Positions 1 to 7,944 of a stretch of 64,000 nt of DNA are shown one piece after another; within the stretch, counting starts at the first letter, position 1; every line of letters begins with the position of its first letter. Location: assembly GCF_000025625.1 (NCBI RefSeq), contig NC_013922.1, forward strand, positions 930,001-994,000, written 5' to 3'. The position numbers were made by a program, and so were the translations under genes. The notes under the pieces were generated by a model. The model worked only from the letters and a program-made list of their open reading frames with translations. It had not been told where the DNA came from and ran no database searches. The stretch comes from Natrialba magadii ATCC 43099. Its GTDB lineage: Archaea; Halobacteriota; Halobacteria; Halobacteriales; Natrialbaceae.

Positions 1-295
1 CCTCGAGTGCGAGCCAGGAGAGGGTAGTGAGCATAGCGGCCCTTCTTTGGAGAGATGTATAGAGGCATCGCCGAGTTCGGGGATGGGGACGGTGTCACGG
101 GAGTGGAGTGCGGGCGGTGGGATTGCGGGAGTGGAGTGCGGGCGGTGGGATTGCAGGAGTGGAGTGCGGGCGGTGGGATTGCAGGAGTGGAGTGCGGGCG
201 GTGGGATTGCAGGAGTGGAGTGCGGGCGACGAAAGAACAACTGTCCACGGTAGTTGCCTGTCACGTTTATGTGACGACCGCCCGTAGCGACCAGC
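1..295. other. no gene seen; low-complexity upstream region
   Basis: I see no convincing gene here. The open frames on both strands are repeats translated in several frames. The stretch holds a 28-nt tandem array (101-228) and, at about 262-269, a TATA-like box (GTTTATG) some 29 nt before the ATG of the next gene, which fits a leaderless promoter. Confidence 0.6.
101..228. repeat. 28-nt tandem repeat, about 4.6 copies
   Basis: Copies begin at 101, 129, 157, 185 and 213, exactly 28 nt apart. Each opens with GAGTGGAGTGCGGGCGG and the last is truncated. Copies are nearly identical with no spacers, so this is a minisatellite and not a CRISPR array. A 28-nt period cannot keep one reading frame, which argues against it being coding. 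Confidence 0.95.
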
Positions 296-1006
296 ATGGC
301 ATTTCGCGTCGACGAACGCGCAAGCGAGTTTCAGGTGATCGACCGCTTCGATGGTGGTGTCGGCTGGATCGCCCATCCCGACGAGCGCATGCAGCGTGCG
401 AGCCACGCCCTCGTCGTCGACAGCGATCAGACCCGGAGCGCGTCGGGCAAGGATGTCTGGGTTTTCGACCCGGTCGACGCGGAGGGACTCGACCAGTTGC
501 TCGCCGAGTACGGCGAGGTCGCCGGCGTGGTCGTCCTGCTGGACCGACATACGCGCGACGCAGCAGCGATCGCGAACCGCCACGACGTACCGGTCTACCT
601 GCCGGCCGCGTACGAGGGCGTCTCGGACGAGATCGATGCCCCGGTCGCACGCTTCTCCAGCGAACTCTCCGATACCGGATTCGAGGCCCATACGGTGGTC
701 AACAACCGATTCTGGCAGGAAGTTGCGATCTACGATCCCGAACGCGGAACCCTGCTCGTCCCTGAAGCAGTCGGCACGGTCTCGTACTTCCTCGCCGGTG
801 ACGAACGCCTCGGTGTCCATCCGATGCTCAGACCCGTCCCACCGACGGACGCCCTGAGCGGGTTCGCCCCCGAGCGCGTCTTCGTCGGCCACGGCGCAGG
901 AGTCACCGAGTCCGCAGCGGTTGCACTCGAGGAGGCACTGTTGAACGCCCGGCGTGGTGCACCGCGGGTGTACGCTGGTGCGGTGTGGCGGTTGTTGCCG
1001 GTGTAG
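296..1006 (+). CDS. conserved-looking haloarchaeal protein of unknown function
   Basis: A 236-residue soluble acidic protein. I do not recognise a specific enzyme. The layout resembles a shortened metallo-beta-lactamase-like fold, with an early 'HPDERMQRASHALVV' segment and a late 'RVFVGHGAGV' segment, but the HxHxDH metal motif is absent, so any such link is weak. It starts at the ATG at 296, with a TATA-like box about 29 nt upstream as expected for a leaderless haloarchaeal mRNA. Codon use and acidity match neighbouring real genes. The next gene follows on the same strand after, or slightly overlapping, its end. Confidence 0.7.
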   Translation: MAFRVDERASEFQVIDRFDGGVGWIAHPDERMQRASHALVVDSDQTRSASGKDVWVFDPVDAEGLDQLLAEYGEVAGVVVLLDRHTRDAAAIANRHDVPVYLPAAYEGVSDEIDAPVARFSSELSDTGFEAHTVVNNRFWQEVAIYDPERGTLLVPEAVGTVSYFLAGDERLGVHPMLRPVPPTDALSGFAPERVFVGHGAGVTESAAVALEEALLNARRGAPRVYAGAVWRLLPV

Positions 1007-1599
1007 TACGACGGGTGCCCACGGTTCTCGTCGGGGAGTTTTGGGCTGGACTTGGGGTTGGATCTGTGCCTGGGTATAGGCCTGGGTCTGCGCCTGGACT
1101 CGGGTCTGGTTCGGGTCTGGGTTTGCCGGGGCGTACATCTAACTACGCGCTCCACGTAGATGCCGCCGACATGGTATACATCACCCGCGCGCTCGTTGAC
1201 GTCCTGCTTGATCTCGCCAGTGATGCCGACCCGGACCGCGTGACTACTGGCGTCTCGGTGACGCCCGCGGGCGAGCTTGCGGGTGGCGGTGCGGGCGCGA
1301 TCCCGCCAGACACGCCCGTCTTCACCGATTTTTACCTCCCCGATCCCGGGAACGCGATCAACGCTGTCTTTGGGGTCGATCTCTCGACACCTGCGCGGCA
1401 GGCCCAGGGCCGGTTCGTCTCGCACCCGCTGCGGGAACTCGAGGTGACGAAACGCGACGACCTCGCACAGGTGGTCTTCGTCGCGGTGCCGCCGTGGACG
1501 GACGACGAGGATTCCTTCGGTGCGTTCGACCGGTCGGGGAACCGCAAGCCACTCGAGATTATCGACGCCGAGCCCCCAGAGCAGTCGCTATCCGGCTAA
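985..1599 (+). CDS. hypothetical protein, start uncertain
   Basis: The open frame gives up to 204 residues with no family I can name. The part after about residue 47 ('RTSNYALHVDAADMVYITRALVDVLLDLA') looks like a real acidic globular protein. The first 46 residues translate a G/T-rich repetitive tract (about 1040-1125) and overlap the previous gene by 22 nt. The true start is therefore more likely a TTG at 1123 or the ATG at 1171. It may be co-transcribed with the gene before it. A motif 'RFVSHPLRELEVTKRDDLAQVVFV' region suggests a compact beta-rich fold, but I infer no function. Confidence 0.55.
   Translation: MAVVAGVVRRVPTVLVGEFWAGLGVGSVPGYRPGSAPGLGSGSGLGLPGRTSNYALHVDAADMVYITRALVDVLLDLASDADPDRVTTGVSVTPAGELAGGGAGAIPPDTPVFTDFYLPDPGNAINAVFGVDLSTPARQAQGRFVSHPLRELEVTKRDDLAQVVFVAVPPWTDDEDSFGAFDRSGNRKPLEIIDAEPPEQSLSG
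1040..1125. repeat. G/T-rich degenerate short repeat
   Basis: Degenerate hexamer-like units (GGGTCTG, CCTGGG, GGTTGG) run through this stretch. In the frame of the downstream gene they encode a Gly/Ser/Pro-rich segment, probably a non-native upstream extension. Confidence 0.6.
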
Positions 1600-2084
1600 C
1601 CGCAGGCGCTGACCGCAGAAGTTGACGGGTCGAAGATGCAAACGCGTCCGCCGAGACGGTAAGCAGACCAACGATCTGTGTCTCCGACAACACTCATACT
1701 CCGTAAAATAGTCGATTTGTGGCCGCAGTGGTGAGAACGACACCAGCAGCAGCAGCAGCGGCAGCGAAAGCAACAGCAACAACAACAACAACAGCAACGA
1801 CGACGACCGCCATCAGCCGCTGTACAGCAGTCTCACCAGCCGCTGGCGACAACGTCAACCGCCACTCGGCACGCCGCCGCCGATAATTCGGTCGATGATA
1901 CCCCGACGTCCCGTCTCGCTGCGTTCGTCCTCCTCATCACGGTCTGACGATGGGAAGCTCGGAACGTGTGGCATGATTCGGTCGACCTCCGTGTGGGAAT
2001 ACAGTCTCGAGTCGGAAAATAGCATTGCCGAGCGCTGTTCGCCCCCCTCCGCCCCCCCCACACTCTCTTCGGTGCGCACAAGGA
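1600..2084. other. no gene seen; CAG/CAA low-complexity DNA
   Basis: Open frames here are short and low complexity. Both strands of 1743-1812 translate as homopolymers (Leu or Gln/Ser). I see no family match and no clear start signal. From about 2039 there is a C-rich run just after the stop of the minus-strand regulator, possibly part of its transcript end. Confidence 0.6.
1743..1812. repeat. CAG/CAA/CGA triplet repeat
   Basis: An imperfect run of CAG, then CAA, then CGA triplets. It lies between genes and neither strand gives a plausible protein. Confidence 0.85.
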
Positions 2085-2294
2085 CTACTCGAGATACCCG
2101 AGCCCACGAAGCTGTTCGGTGATCTCTTCGAACTCCGCCTCCGTGAGTTCGCCCTGTTTCTGGTGTTGGATGACGATGCTTCGCAGCAGGAACCGGACGA
2201 GGTCGCTCGTGCTCTGAAAGCTCGTTCCTTCGATGGTTTCGTCGACTCGGTTGGCGAGATCCTTCGGGATCGAAACCGTCGTGTACTCGGTCAT
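2085..2294 (-). CDS. ribbon-helix-helix (CopG/MetJ-type) DNA-binding protein
   Basis: A 69-residue protein beginning MTEYTTVSIPKDL. The N-terminal 'TTVSIPKDLANRVDE' strand followed by two helices ('STSDLVRFLLRSIV') is the classical ribbon-helix-helix fold, which dimerises and binds DNA through the paired beta strand. The C-terminal 25 residues are Glu/Gln-rich. The ATG at 2294 is chosen because the RHH strand starts at once. The same frame stays open far upstream, but that extension runs antisense to aglJ and is Arg-rich shadow. It is divergent from the DUF5789-like gene with about 150 bp between, so it may regulate itself or that gene. Confidence 0.85.
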   Translation of the reverse strand: MTEYTTVSIPKDLANRVDETIEGTSFQSTSDLVRFLLRSIVIQHQKQGELTEAEFEEITEQLRGLGYLE

Positions 2295-2443
2295 AGTCGA
2301 TACTCCGTCGCGGGCGTCAAATGCGTATCGCCACCGAGAGATGTCTCCGGTTTCTGCATTCGAACCATAACACATCCAATTCAGTCCGGAAAACCGCACG
2401 AACTCCGTAGCGGTTTTTATATTCCGGCAGTCTACACCATGGT

Positions 2444-2773
2444 ATGGGAGTCCGGCCACCATCGAGCGGAGACGACGACGACCCGGAGAGTGTGGAGTTT
2501 GGAATCGCCGCTGTCGATGCGCACCTCCGAACTGCAGACCTCTCGTTTCCGGCAACGAAAGACGACGTCGCAGCAGAGCTCGGCCACGAGCGAATTCCGT
2601 ACGACGTCCACGGGAACGACGTGGCGCTGGGCGAGATGCTCGACGAGGTCCAGGCGCGCGAGTTTCGCTCGAGACAACAGCTACTGAACGAGTTGCACCA
2701 GCCGTTCGAGGAGTATCGCCAGGAGCATTCGGGTGGGATGTTTCAACAGGTCCGGTCGATGCTGCCGTTCTGA
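2444..2773 (+). CDS. DUF5789-like small haloarchaeal protein
   Basis: A 109-residue acidic protein with the layout I associate with the haloarchaeal DUF5789 family: a core 'LSFPATKDDVAAELG' helix-turn segment, a 'DVALGEMLDEVQAREFRSRQQLLNEL' helix and a C-terminal 'MFQQVRSMLPF'. The family function is unknown. The start at the ATG at 2444 follows a short AT-rich stretch ('TTTTTATATTCC' near 2414-2425) that may be its TATA box. It is divergent from the RHH regulator. Confidence 0.75.
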   Translation: MGVRPPSSGDDDDPESVEFGIAAVDAHLRTADLSFPATKDDVAAELGHERIPYDVHGNDVALGEMLDEVQAREFRSRQQLLNELHQPFEEYRQEHSGGMFQQVRSMLPF

Positions 2774-2863
2774 GTCTCTGTTCCTGCACGCTGTCGTCGG
2801 GCGGTGAACGCGATACGTATCGGACAAATGTCCCCAGAGAAGAGAGATGGGACCGTCGTTCGA

Positions 2864-3874
2864 CTACTCGTCGCGCTGCTCGCTGCCTTCGTCTTCGTAC
2901 TCGAAGGCGCGATCCGACTCGTTTGCCGGACGCTGATCGCGTGCGTTTCGCGTAATCTGTTCGAGTCGTCGACGCTGCTCGCGATGTAAGGTCACGAGCA
3001 TGTCCGAGAGGACGCCGAACATGAGTAGCTGTACGCCGAGCAAGATGGCGGCGGCGGAGACGAGCGCGAGAATCTCGTGGCCAACGCCGTACTGGAGCCA
3101 GCGCCAGAGCACGTAGGTCGCAATTGCGCCACCTGCTGCGATGCCACCGACGCCGAGGCTCCCGAAGTAAAACAGCGGGTTGTTCGTCTTCGCGAGCGAG
3201 TACAGTGCGAGGATGATCGTCCCGCCGTCTTTGATCGGGTGGAGGTTCGTCTCTGATTCCTCCGGGCGAGCGCTGTAACTGACCGGGACGACCGTGGTTT
3301 CGACGCCGTGTTTCACACACTCGACGGCGAGTTCGGTCTCGATCGTAAAGCCGTCCGAGTCGAGTGAGAGTCGGTTGAACGAATCGACGGTGAACGCGCG
3401 GTACCCAGAGAGGATGTCCTCGTAGTCCGCACCGTGAATGAACCGGAACGAGCGGTTGATGAGGCGGTTCCCGACGCCGTTCAACGCCTTCATCGCGTCG
3501 TCGTCCATGTCGGCGAATCGGTTGCCGATGACGTGCTCGTAGCCCCGGGCGAGTGGTTCGAGCATCGTCTCTGCGTCCGTCGGATCGTACGTGCCGTCGC
3601 CGTCGAGCATCAGGACGTAGGGCACGTCGATGTAGGACACTGCCTCGCGGACCGCCTGCCCCTTGCCCTCGCCGGACTGGGTCAGTACCTGTGCACCGTG
3701 TTCGTGGGCAATCTTGCGAGTGTCGTCCGTCGAGCCGCCATCGATGACGACGACGTTCGTATAGCCGAGTTCCTGAAAGTCGTCGACCACGTCACCGATC
3801 GTCGCCGCTTCGTCGAGGGTTGGAATGAGGATGCAGACGTCCTCGGCCGAAATCTCGCGCCGCTCGTCGGTCAT
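2864..3874 (-). CDS. aglJ: dolichol-phosphate hexosyltransferase AglJ (GT2)
   Basis: A 336-residue GT2 glycosyltransferase. It starts with the nucleotide-sugar fold 'VCILIPTLDEAATIGDVV', has the DxD-type site 'LMLDGDGTYDP' and ends in two membrane segments ('LFYFGSLGVGGIAAGGAIA' and 'ILALVSAAAILLGVQLL') plus a charged tail. This matches haloarchaeal AglJ, which adds the first sugar to dolichol phosphate on the cytoplasmic face for S-layer N-glycosylation. The frame stays open to 3940, but the ATG at 3874 has a GGAGG about 10 nt upstream and the longer version lacks one, so I prefer 3874. It lies downstream of aglM on the same strand. Confidence 0.9.
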   Translation of the reverse strand: MTDERREISAEDVCILIPTLDEAATIGDVVDDFQELGYTNVVVIDGGSTDDTRKIAHEHGAQVLTQSGEGKGQAVREAVSYIDVPYVLMLDGDGTYDPTDAETMLEPLARGYEHVIGNRFADMDDDAMKALNGVGNRLINRSFRFIHGADYEDILSGYRAFTVDSFNRLSLDSDGFTIETELAVECVKHGVETTVVPVSYSARPEESETNLHPIKDGGTIILALYSLAKTNNPLFYFGSLGVGGIAAGGAIATYVLWRWLQYGVGHEILALVSAAAILLGVQLLMFGVLSDMLVTLHREQRRRLEQITRNARDQRPANESDRAFEYEDEGSEQRDE

Positions 3875-4078
3875 GGTGAGCACGCCTCCGGTCTCGGAGG
3901 CCGGATCGACCGACTCTGCACGAGTTCCGTCATACTCCATCGCTCGTCACTCGTCGTGCGGTATGCAAAAGGATACTGATACGCTGGTTTGGTGTCGCCA
4001 TCGTCGCCGCTGGTTTGCTGTCGCGGGCCGGCGCCACGACACCACTATGCCGCTCGTTTTTGGTCCCGACAATACCGA

Positions 4079-4121
4079 CCTCGACCTCAACCTCAACCTC
4101 AACCTCGATCTCGACCTCGCT
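4079..4121. repeat. hexanucleotide repeat (CTCAAC/CTCGAC)
   Basis: About seven units of CCTCAA or CCTCGA-type hexamers end at the stop codon of aglM. They lie outside any gene I can support. Confidence 0.8.
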
Positions 4122-5580
4122 ACCAGGTCAGACCCTCGTACACCTCGAGGTCGCGCGCATCAACCTCGATCCGCCGGCCGTCGACGACCACTCGCTGCGC
4201 CATTCCATCGAACGACAGCTCGTCGAACTCCGGCCAATCGGTTGCAACGACTGTGCCGTCCGCATCGGCCAGGGCATCCGCCGATGAGGCAGCGAACTCG
4301 AGTGCCCCGTCGAATCGCGTCTCCCCGTACTGCTCTCTGACGTTGTCCATCGCGACCGGATCGTAGGCGACGACGGTCGCACCACGCGTTTGGAGTTCGT
4401 CGATCACGTCGAGCGCGCGGGACTTGCGGATATCGTCGGTGCCGGGCTTGAACGAGAGTCCCAGGACGGCGATCCGCGCGGAATCAAGTGAAACGTGGTC
4501 TGCGAGCAGGGAGACCAGCCGGGTTGGTTGCTCGTCGTTGACTGAGACGACGGCGTCGAGCAAGTCGGGGTCGTAGCCCTGCTCGCGAGCGCCGGCCCGA
4601 AGCGCGGCGACGTCCTTGGGGAAACAGGAGCCACCCCAGCCGAGTCCCGACCGCATGAAGCGGGCCGAGATGCGGTCGTCGAGACCGACCGCCTCGAGGA
4701 CCTCGTAGGCGTCAGCGCCGTACTCCTTGGCGATGTTGCCGAGTTCGTTCACCAGTGAGACCTTCGACGCGAGGAATGCGTTGTTCGCGTACTTGATGAG
4801 TTCGGCCTCGCGCACGTCGGTTTCGACAAGGTCCGTTTCCTCGCGTTCGAGGATGGGCGCGTAGAGGTCGCGAAGCGTCGCAGCAGCGGCGTCGCTCGTC
4901 GCACCGACGACGACCTTGTCGGGTTCGAGGAAGTCCTGCACGGCGGTTCCCATCCGCAGGAATTCGGGGTTCATCGCGAGATCGAGACCCTCACCGATCG
5001 CGATGCCGGACTCGCGCTCGAGGATGGGGCCGACGACGTCTTCGGTGGTGCCGGGGAGGACGGTGCTCTTGACGACGACGAGGTGGTCGTCCTCGTTTGA
5101 TTTCTCTGCGAGTGCGCGGCCGAGTGACTCCGAGCCGGCACGCATCGGCGCGAGGTCGAGACTGCCGTCCTCGGCCTGTGGCGTCGGGAGACAGAGGAAC
5201 GTGACGTCAGTCTCGCGAACGTCGGCGTAGTCGGTCGTCGCGCGCAGGTTCCCGCTCGCATTGGAACCATCGGGGCCGTGGTGGTCGGTGTCGGGACCGT
5301 CGTGGTCGACATCGGGACCGGCGTGTTCTGCATCGGAACCGTCGTGGTCGGCATCAGGACCGGCGTGTTCTGCATCGGAACCGTCGTGGTCGGCATCAGG
5401 ACCGGCGTGTTCGGCGATCCGCTCTGCCAGTCCGGACTCGTGAATCGGTGCCTCGCCGGCGTTGATCGTCTCGACGATTCTCTCGTCGATTTCGACGTTG
5501 ACGACCTCGTGGCCGAGGTCCGCGAGGCAGGCGGCGATCGTCGTTCCGACGTAGCCGCTGCCGATGATAGAGACGTGCAT
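4120..5580 (-). CDS. aglM: UDP-glucose 6-dehydrogenase AglM with internal repeat insertion
   Basis: 486 residues, longer than the usual 425-440. It oxidises UDP-glucose to UDP-glucuronate with two NAD+, supplying the hexuronic acids of the N-linked glycan. Seen: the N-terminal Rossmann motif 'IIGSGYVGTTIAACLA', the central 'EAELIKYANNAFLASKVS' helix, the catalytic cysteine in 'GSCFPKD' and the C-terminal UDP-binding domain 'LGLSFKPGTDDIRKS'. Odd: residues 57-105 are a tandem repeat of EHAGPDADHDGSDA-type 14-mers inserted between 'GLAERI' and 'GNLRATTDYAD', a loop of the NAD domain. It lies between orc1 and aglJ, all on the minus strand. Confidence 0.93.
   Translation of the reverse strand: MHVSIIGSGYVGTTIAACLADLGHEVVNVEIDERIVETINAGEAPIHESGLAERIAEHAGPDADHDGSDAEHAGPDADHDGSDAEHAGPDVDHDGPDTDHHGPDGSNASGNLRATTDYADVRETDVTFLCLPTPQAEDGSLDLAPMRAGSESLGRALAEKSNEDDHLVVVKSTVLPGTTEDVVGPILERESGIAIGEGLDLAMNPEFLRMGTAVQDFLEPDKVVVGATSDAAAATLRDLYAPILEREETDLVETDVREAELIKYANNAFLASKVSLVNELGNIAKEYGADAYEVLEAVGLDDRISARFMRSGLGWGGSCFPKDVAALRAGAREQGYDPDLLDAVVSVNDEQPTRLVSLLADHVSLDSARIAVLGLSFKPGTDDIRKSRALDVIDELQTRGATVVAYDPVAMDNVREQYGETRFDGALEFAASSADALADADGTVVATDWPEFDELSFDGMAQRVVVDGRRIEVDARDLEVYEGLTW
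5262..5412. repeat. 42-nt in-frame minisatellite inside aglM
   Basis: A 42-nt unit (14 codons) is present in two near-perfect and at least one diverged copy, with shorter 15-18-nt subunits (GACCGTCGTGGTCG) inside it. The period is a multiple of three, so the AglM frame is preserved. See the AglM entry. Confidence 0.9.
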
Positions 5581-5646
5581 ACTGGTAGTCGTACGCGAGC
5601 AGACGAGCGACTGCGATTAGTCGTTTTTGGATCGGGAAGACGGCAG

Positions 5647-7026
5647 TTAGCCGTCGAGAATCGTCTCCATCTGTCGGCGCATCCGCGCGTCGATCGGAAT
5701 CTTCGCACACCGGTCGTCGAGGCCGATCGTCTGCAGGATGAGACTCGAGTCGTCGAGCAGCGAGAGCTGAAGGTAGGTTCCCTCCCGATAGCCGTCGCTC
5801 GTCCGCTTCATGTCGATGATCTTCAGCGTTTCGTACTCGCGCAACTGGTCCGTAATTCGCTTCTTCCCGAGGACGTTCGCGTCGATCGCTTCTGCAAACG
5901 CCCGGTAGACGCGGTACATCTCCGTCGCCTTGAACGCCGACCGGTCGGTAAATTCGTCCATCGTCGCGAGCGCGGCGATAGCGATCTTTGCCTGTGTCGG
6001 GCAGCCACGGATTAGATCCTGAATACGCGTGACTTCGGCGTCGTCGTTCGCGACGCGGACGTGTTCCTCGCGAACGCAGTCGGCGTCGTTGTCCCGTGCG
6101 ACCTCGCCGGCGAGTCGGAAGAGGTCGATCGCCCGTCGGGCGTCGCCGTGTTCCTGGGCAGAGAAGGCTGAACAGAGCGGGATTACATCATCCGAGAGGA
6201 CGTCATCTCGGTAGGCGTCACGCCGTCGAGTGAGGATATCACCGAGCTGGTTCGCATCGTAAGCCGGGAAAACGATCTCGTCCGGTGAGAACGAACTCTC
6301 GACGCGAGTGTCAAGCCGATCGCCGTACTTGAGATCGTTGCTGATCCCGATGACCGTGATGCTCGCGTCGACGTCGTTCTCCTCGCCGGCCCGGGAGAGT
6401 TGCATCAGGAGTTTGCTGTCGTCGGCGTCCTCCGGTGGGACGTTCTGGACGTCGTCTGGGGGCGCGAGCCGGTCGATTTCGTCTAACACGACGATGATCG
6501 CATCGTACAGTTCGTCGATGACTTGCCACAGGCGGTCGTAGTACGCTCCCGTTGCAATACCCGAATGCGGAATTGTGATCCCGGTTTCCTCTGGCTCGTT
6601 GAGTCGCTTTGCGAGGTGGATGACGGTCTGGACCTCGGAACGGCGCTGGGCGCAGTCGATAACCGCGCGACCGATCCTGACGTCGTTCTCCTCGCCGCGT
6701 TCGACGACTTCTCGGCTGACGTAGCGAGTGACGAGTGTCTTTCCCGAACCGGACTTGCCGAGCAGGAGTGTTCCCTTCCCCGTCCCACCAGAAATCGTCG
6801 GCTTCAGTCGCCGCGCGACGGTTTCGATCTGATTGTTCCGCCCGACGATCTTGTTCTGATCGGGCACGTGATCGATCCGCAGCAGATCCTCGTTCGCGAA
6901 AATGCGATCCTCTTCGTCGAGAACCGCCAGCGGATCGTCGCGAGATTCAGAGCGAGAGTGAGCAACCGCCCCGTGCTCGGCCGCGAACTCGCCGAGCGTT
7001 GCTCCCCCCTCCGTCGACAGTGTCAT
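5647..7026 (-). CDS. orc1: Orc1/Cdc6 replication initiator
   Basis: 459 residues. AAA+ initiator that binds ORB sites and recruits the MCM helicase. Seen: Walker A GKSGSGKT at about 90-97, Walker B LDEID at 181-185, a sensor-1 Asn in 'GISNDLKY', the 'GDARRAIDLFRLAGE' lid with its sensor-2 arginine, and a C-terminal winged helix (about 370-459). The ATG at 7026 is chosen because upstream codons in the open frame read Arg/Ser-rich non-coding DNA and an ORB-like repeat lies at 7028-7047, directly before this start. It should therefore be autoregulated by Orc1 binding. The origin-like region lies immediately upstream, a standard archaeal pairing. Confidence 0.95.
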   Translation of the reverse strand: MTLSTEGGATLGEFAAEHGAVAHSRSESRDDPLAVLDEEDRIFANEDLLRIDHVPDQNKIVGRNNQIETVARRLKPTISGGTGKGTLLLGKSGSGKTLVTRYVSREVVERGEENDVRIGRAVIDCAQRRSEVQTVIHLAKRLNEPEETGITIPHSGIATGAYYDRLWQVIDELYDAIIVVLDEIDRLAPPDDVQNVPPEDADDSKLLMQLSRAGEENDVDASITVIGISNDLKYGDRLDTRVESSFSPDEIVFPAYDANQLGDILTRRRDAYRDDVLSDDVIPLCSAFSAQEHGDARRAIDLFRLAGEVARDNDADCVREEHVRVANDDAEVTRIQDLIRGCPTQAKIAIAALATMDEFTDRSAFKATEMYRVYRAFAEAIDANVLGKKRITDQLREYETLKIIDMKRTSDGYREGTYLQLSLLDDSSLILQTIGLDDRCAKIPIDARMRRQMETILDG

Positions 7027-7027
7027 A

Positions 7028-7047
7028 CACCGCCTTTCAAATGAATT
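7028..7047 (+). promoter_or_regulatory. ORB-like repeat 1
   Basis: CACCGCCTTTCAAATGAATT begins 2 nt upstream of the orc1 start codon, so bound Orc1 would cover its own translation or transcription start. Confidence 0.75.
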
Positions 7048-7167
7048 CGGTTTAGTTCTTTCTTTCTCACCGATCTTCGAACGAGAGGGACTCGAGTACT
7101 CCTCTCGTGTCACACGAGCGGAATACGGCAACCTAACTGTTGGATGTGGTCGATACGGCGAGACTGA

Positions 7168-7187
7168 CACCGCATTTCAGATGAATT
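7168..7187 (+). promoter_or_regulatory. ORB-like repeat 2
   Basis: CACCGCATTTCAGATGAATT, followed by GGGG. Forward orientation. Confidence 0.8.
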
Positions 7188-7241
7188 GGGGCCACAGTGT
7201 GGTGCTGGTTCCGCTGGTGGCTGTTGGAGAGGGGAGACCCA

Positions 7242-7261
7242 CACCGGGTTTCAAATGATTT
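7242..7261 (+). promoter_or_regulatory. ORB-like repeat 3
   Basis: CACCGGGTTTCAAATGATTT, preceded by GGGGAGACCCA, an extension shared with repeat 4. Confidence 0.85.
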
Positions 7262-7339
7262 CGTGAGTGGATGAGGTGGGGGTCGGTGGACAGCTGAGGT
7301 GGTGGGACTCGAGTTGTGACGGCGAAGACGGGAGACCCA

Positions 7340-7360
7340 CACCGGATTTCAGATGTAATT
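7340..7360 (+). promoter_or_regulatory. ORB-like repeat 4
   Basis: CACCGGATTTCAGATG followed by TAATT, preceded by GGGAGACCCA as in repeat 3. Confidence 0.85.
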
Positions 7361-7404
7361 CCCGAGATGGCCCGGTGGTATGGTGGGGAGAAGGAGTGAC
7401 GAGC

Positions 7405-7516
7405 TAGTGCTGTAGAACAAGGAGTGTCGAAATAGCGTTGTAGAACAAGGTGTGGTAAAATAATGCTGTAGAACAAGGGGTGACGAAATAGTGCTGTGGG
7501 AGCACGAGTAGCAGAA
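7405..7516. repeat. 28-nt iteron-like array inside the origin
   Basis: Four adjacent units start at 7405, 7433, 7461 and 7489, exactly 28 nt apart. The first three share TAGNGNTGTAGAACAAGG and a GAAA or AAAA end; the fourth is diverged. They lie between ORB 4 and ORB 5. The core is unlike the ORBs, so a second binding protein or a structural role is possible. Confidence 0.9.
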
Positions 7517-7593
7517 CAGGGGAACGGCCTGATAGAAGAAGGACCTGGACAGAAGCTGTTGACGAGTGGAGAACAGCGTGTCGGTTGCCACTG

Positions 7594-7613
7594 AAATCAT
7601 CTGAAACCCGGTG
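7594..7613 (-). promoter_or_regulatory. ORB-like repeat 5 (inverted)
   Basis: The reverse complement reads CACCGGGTTTCAGATGATTT. It marks the left edge of the AT-rich region. Confidence 0.85.
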
Positions 7614-7659
7614 TTCCGAGTGAGTGGATCCACATCTACAATGCTTGGACAGTCATCTG

Positions 7660-7830
7660 GTGACATATAAATCAAACACTATTCCACTCTGTGAATTTCG
7701 GTATCCCTGTCATTGTCGTCTGTTACTTCTTTCTACTGGACTAGTAGTAGTACTAGATAACCTGTATAGTAATAGTTATAATAATGTTTCAAATTTGTCG
7801 ACATCTTACCGCTCAGATATCCGCATTTGA
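7660..7830. other. AT-rich probable duplex unwinding element
   Basis: This stretch is clearly AT-rich against its surroundings (for example TATAGTAATAGTTATAATAA near 7765-7784). It contains a symmetric ACTAGTAGTAGTACTAG with two CTAG tetramers, a sequence generally rare in haloarchaea. A partial ORB core TTTCAAAT lies at 7787-7794. Its position between inverted ORBs fits the unwinding element. Confidence 0.75.
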
Positions 7831-7923
7831 GCGCCCCTGATGCCAATATTCGGCATCTGCGTCCGACTCTACCACAATCTCCACCTCACACCCCACCCCT
7901 TACCCCACCCCTCACGTCCGCTG

Positions 7924-7944
7924 CATTTCATCTGAAATCCGGTG
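7924..7944 (-). promoter_or_regulatory. ORB-like repeat 6 (inverted)
   Basis: The reverse complement reads CACCGGATTTCAGATGAAAT plus G. GTGGGGGC follows on the plus strand, equivalent to the G-string that accompanies many haloarchaeal ORBs. Confidence 0.85.

Noticed and set aside
101-228. CRISPR array
   Set aside because: Units are contiguous with no spacers and no cas genes are near; the same applies to 7405-7516 and 33520-33597.
1743-1812. Poly-Leu or poly-Gln protein from the CAG repeat
   Set aside because: Only a simple-repeat translation, with no start signal or flanking protein of sense.
2295-3320. Long minus-strand frame upstream of the RHH gene
   Set aside because: Arg/Ser-rich reading of the aglJ region in another frame; not a protein family.
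5261-5443. Plus-strand protein within the aglM repeat
   Set aside because: Trp/Ser-Gly repeat reading on the opposite strand of the AglM minisatellite; no independent support.
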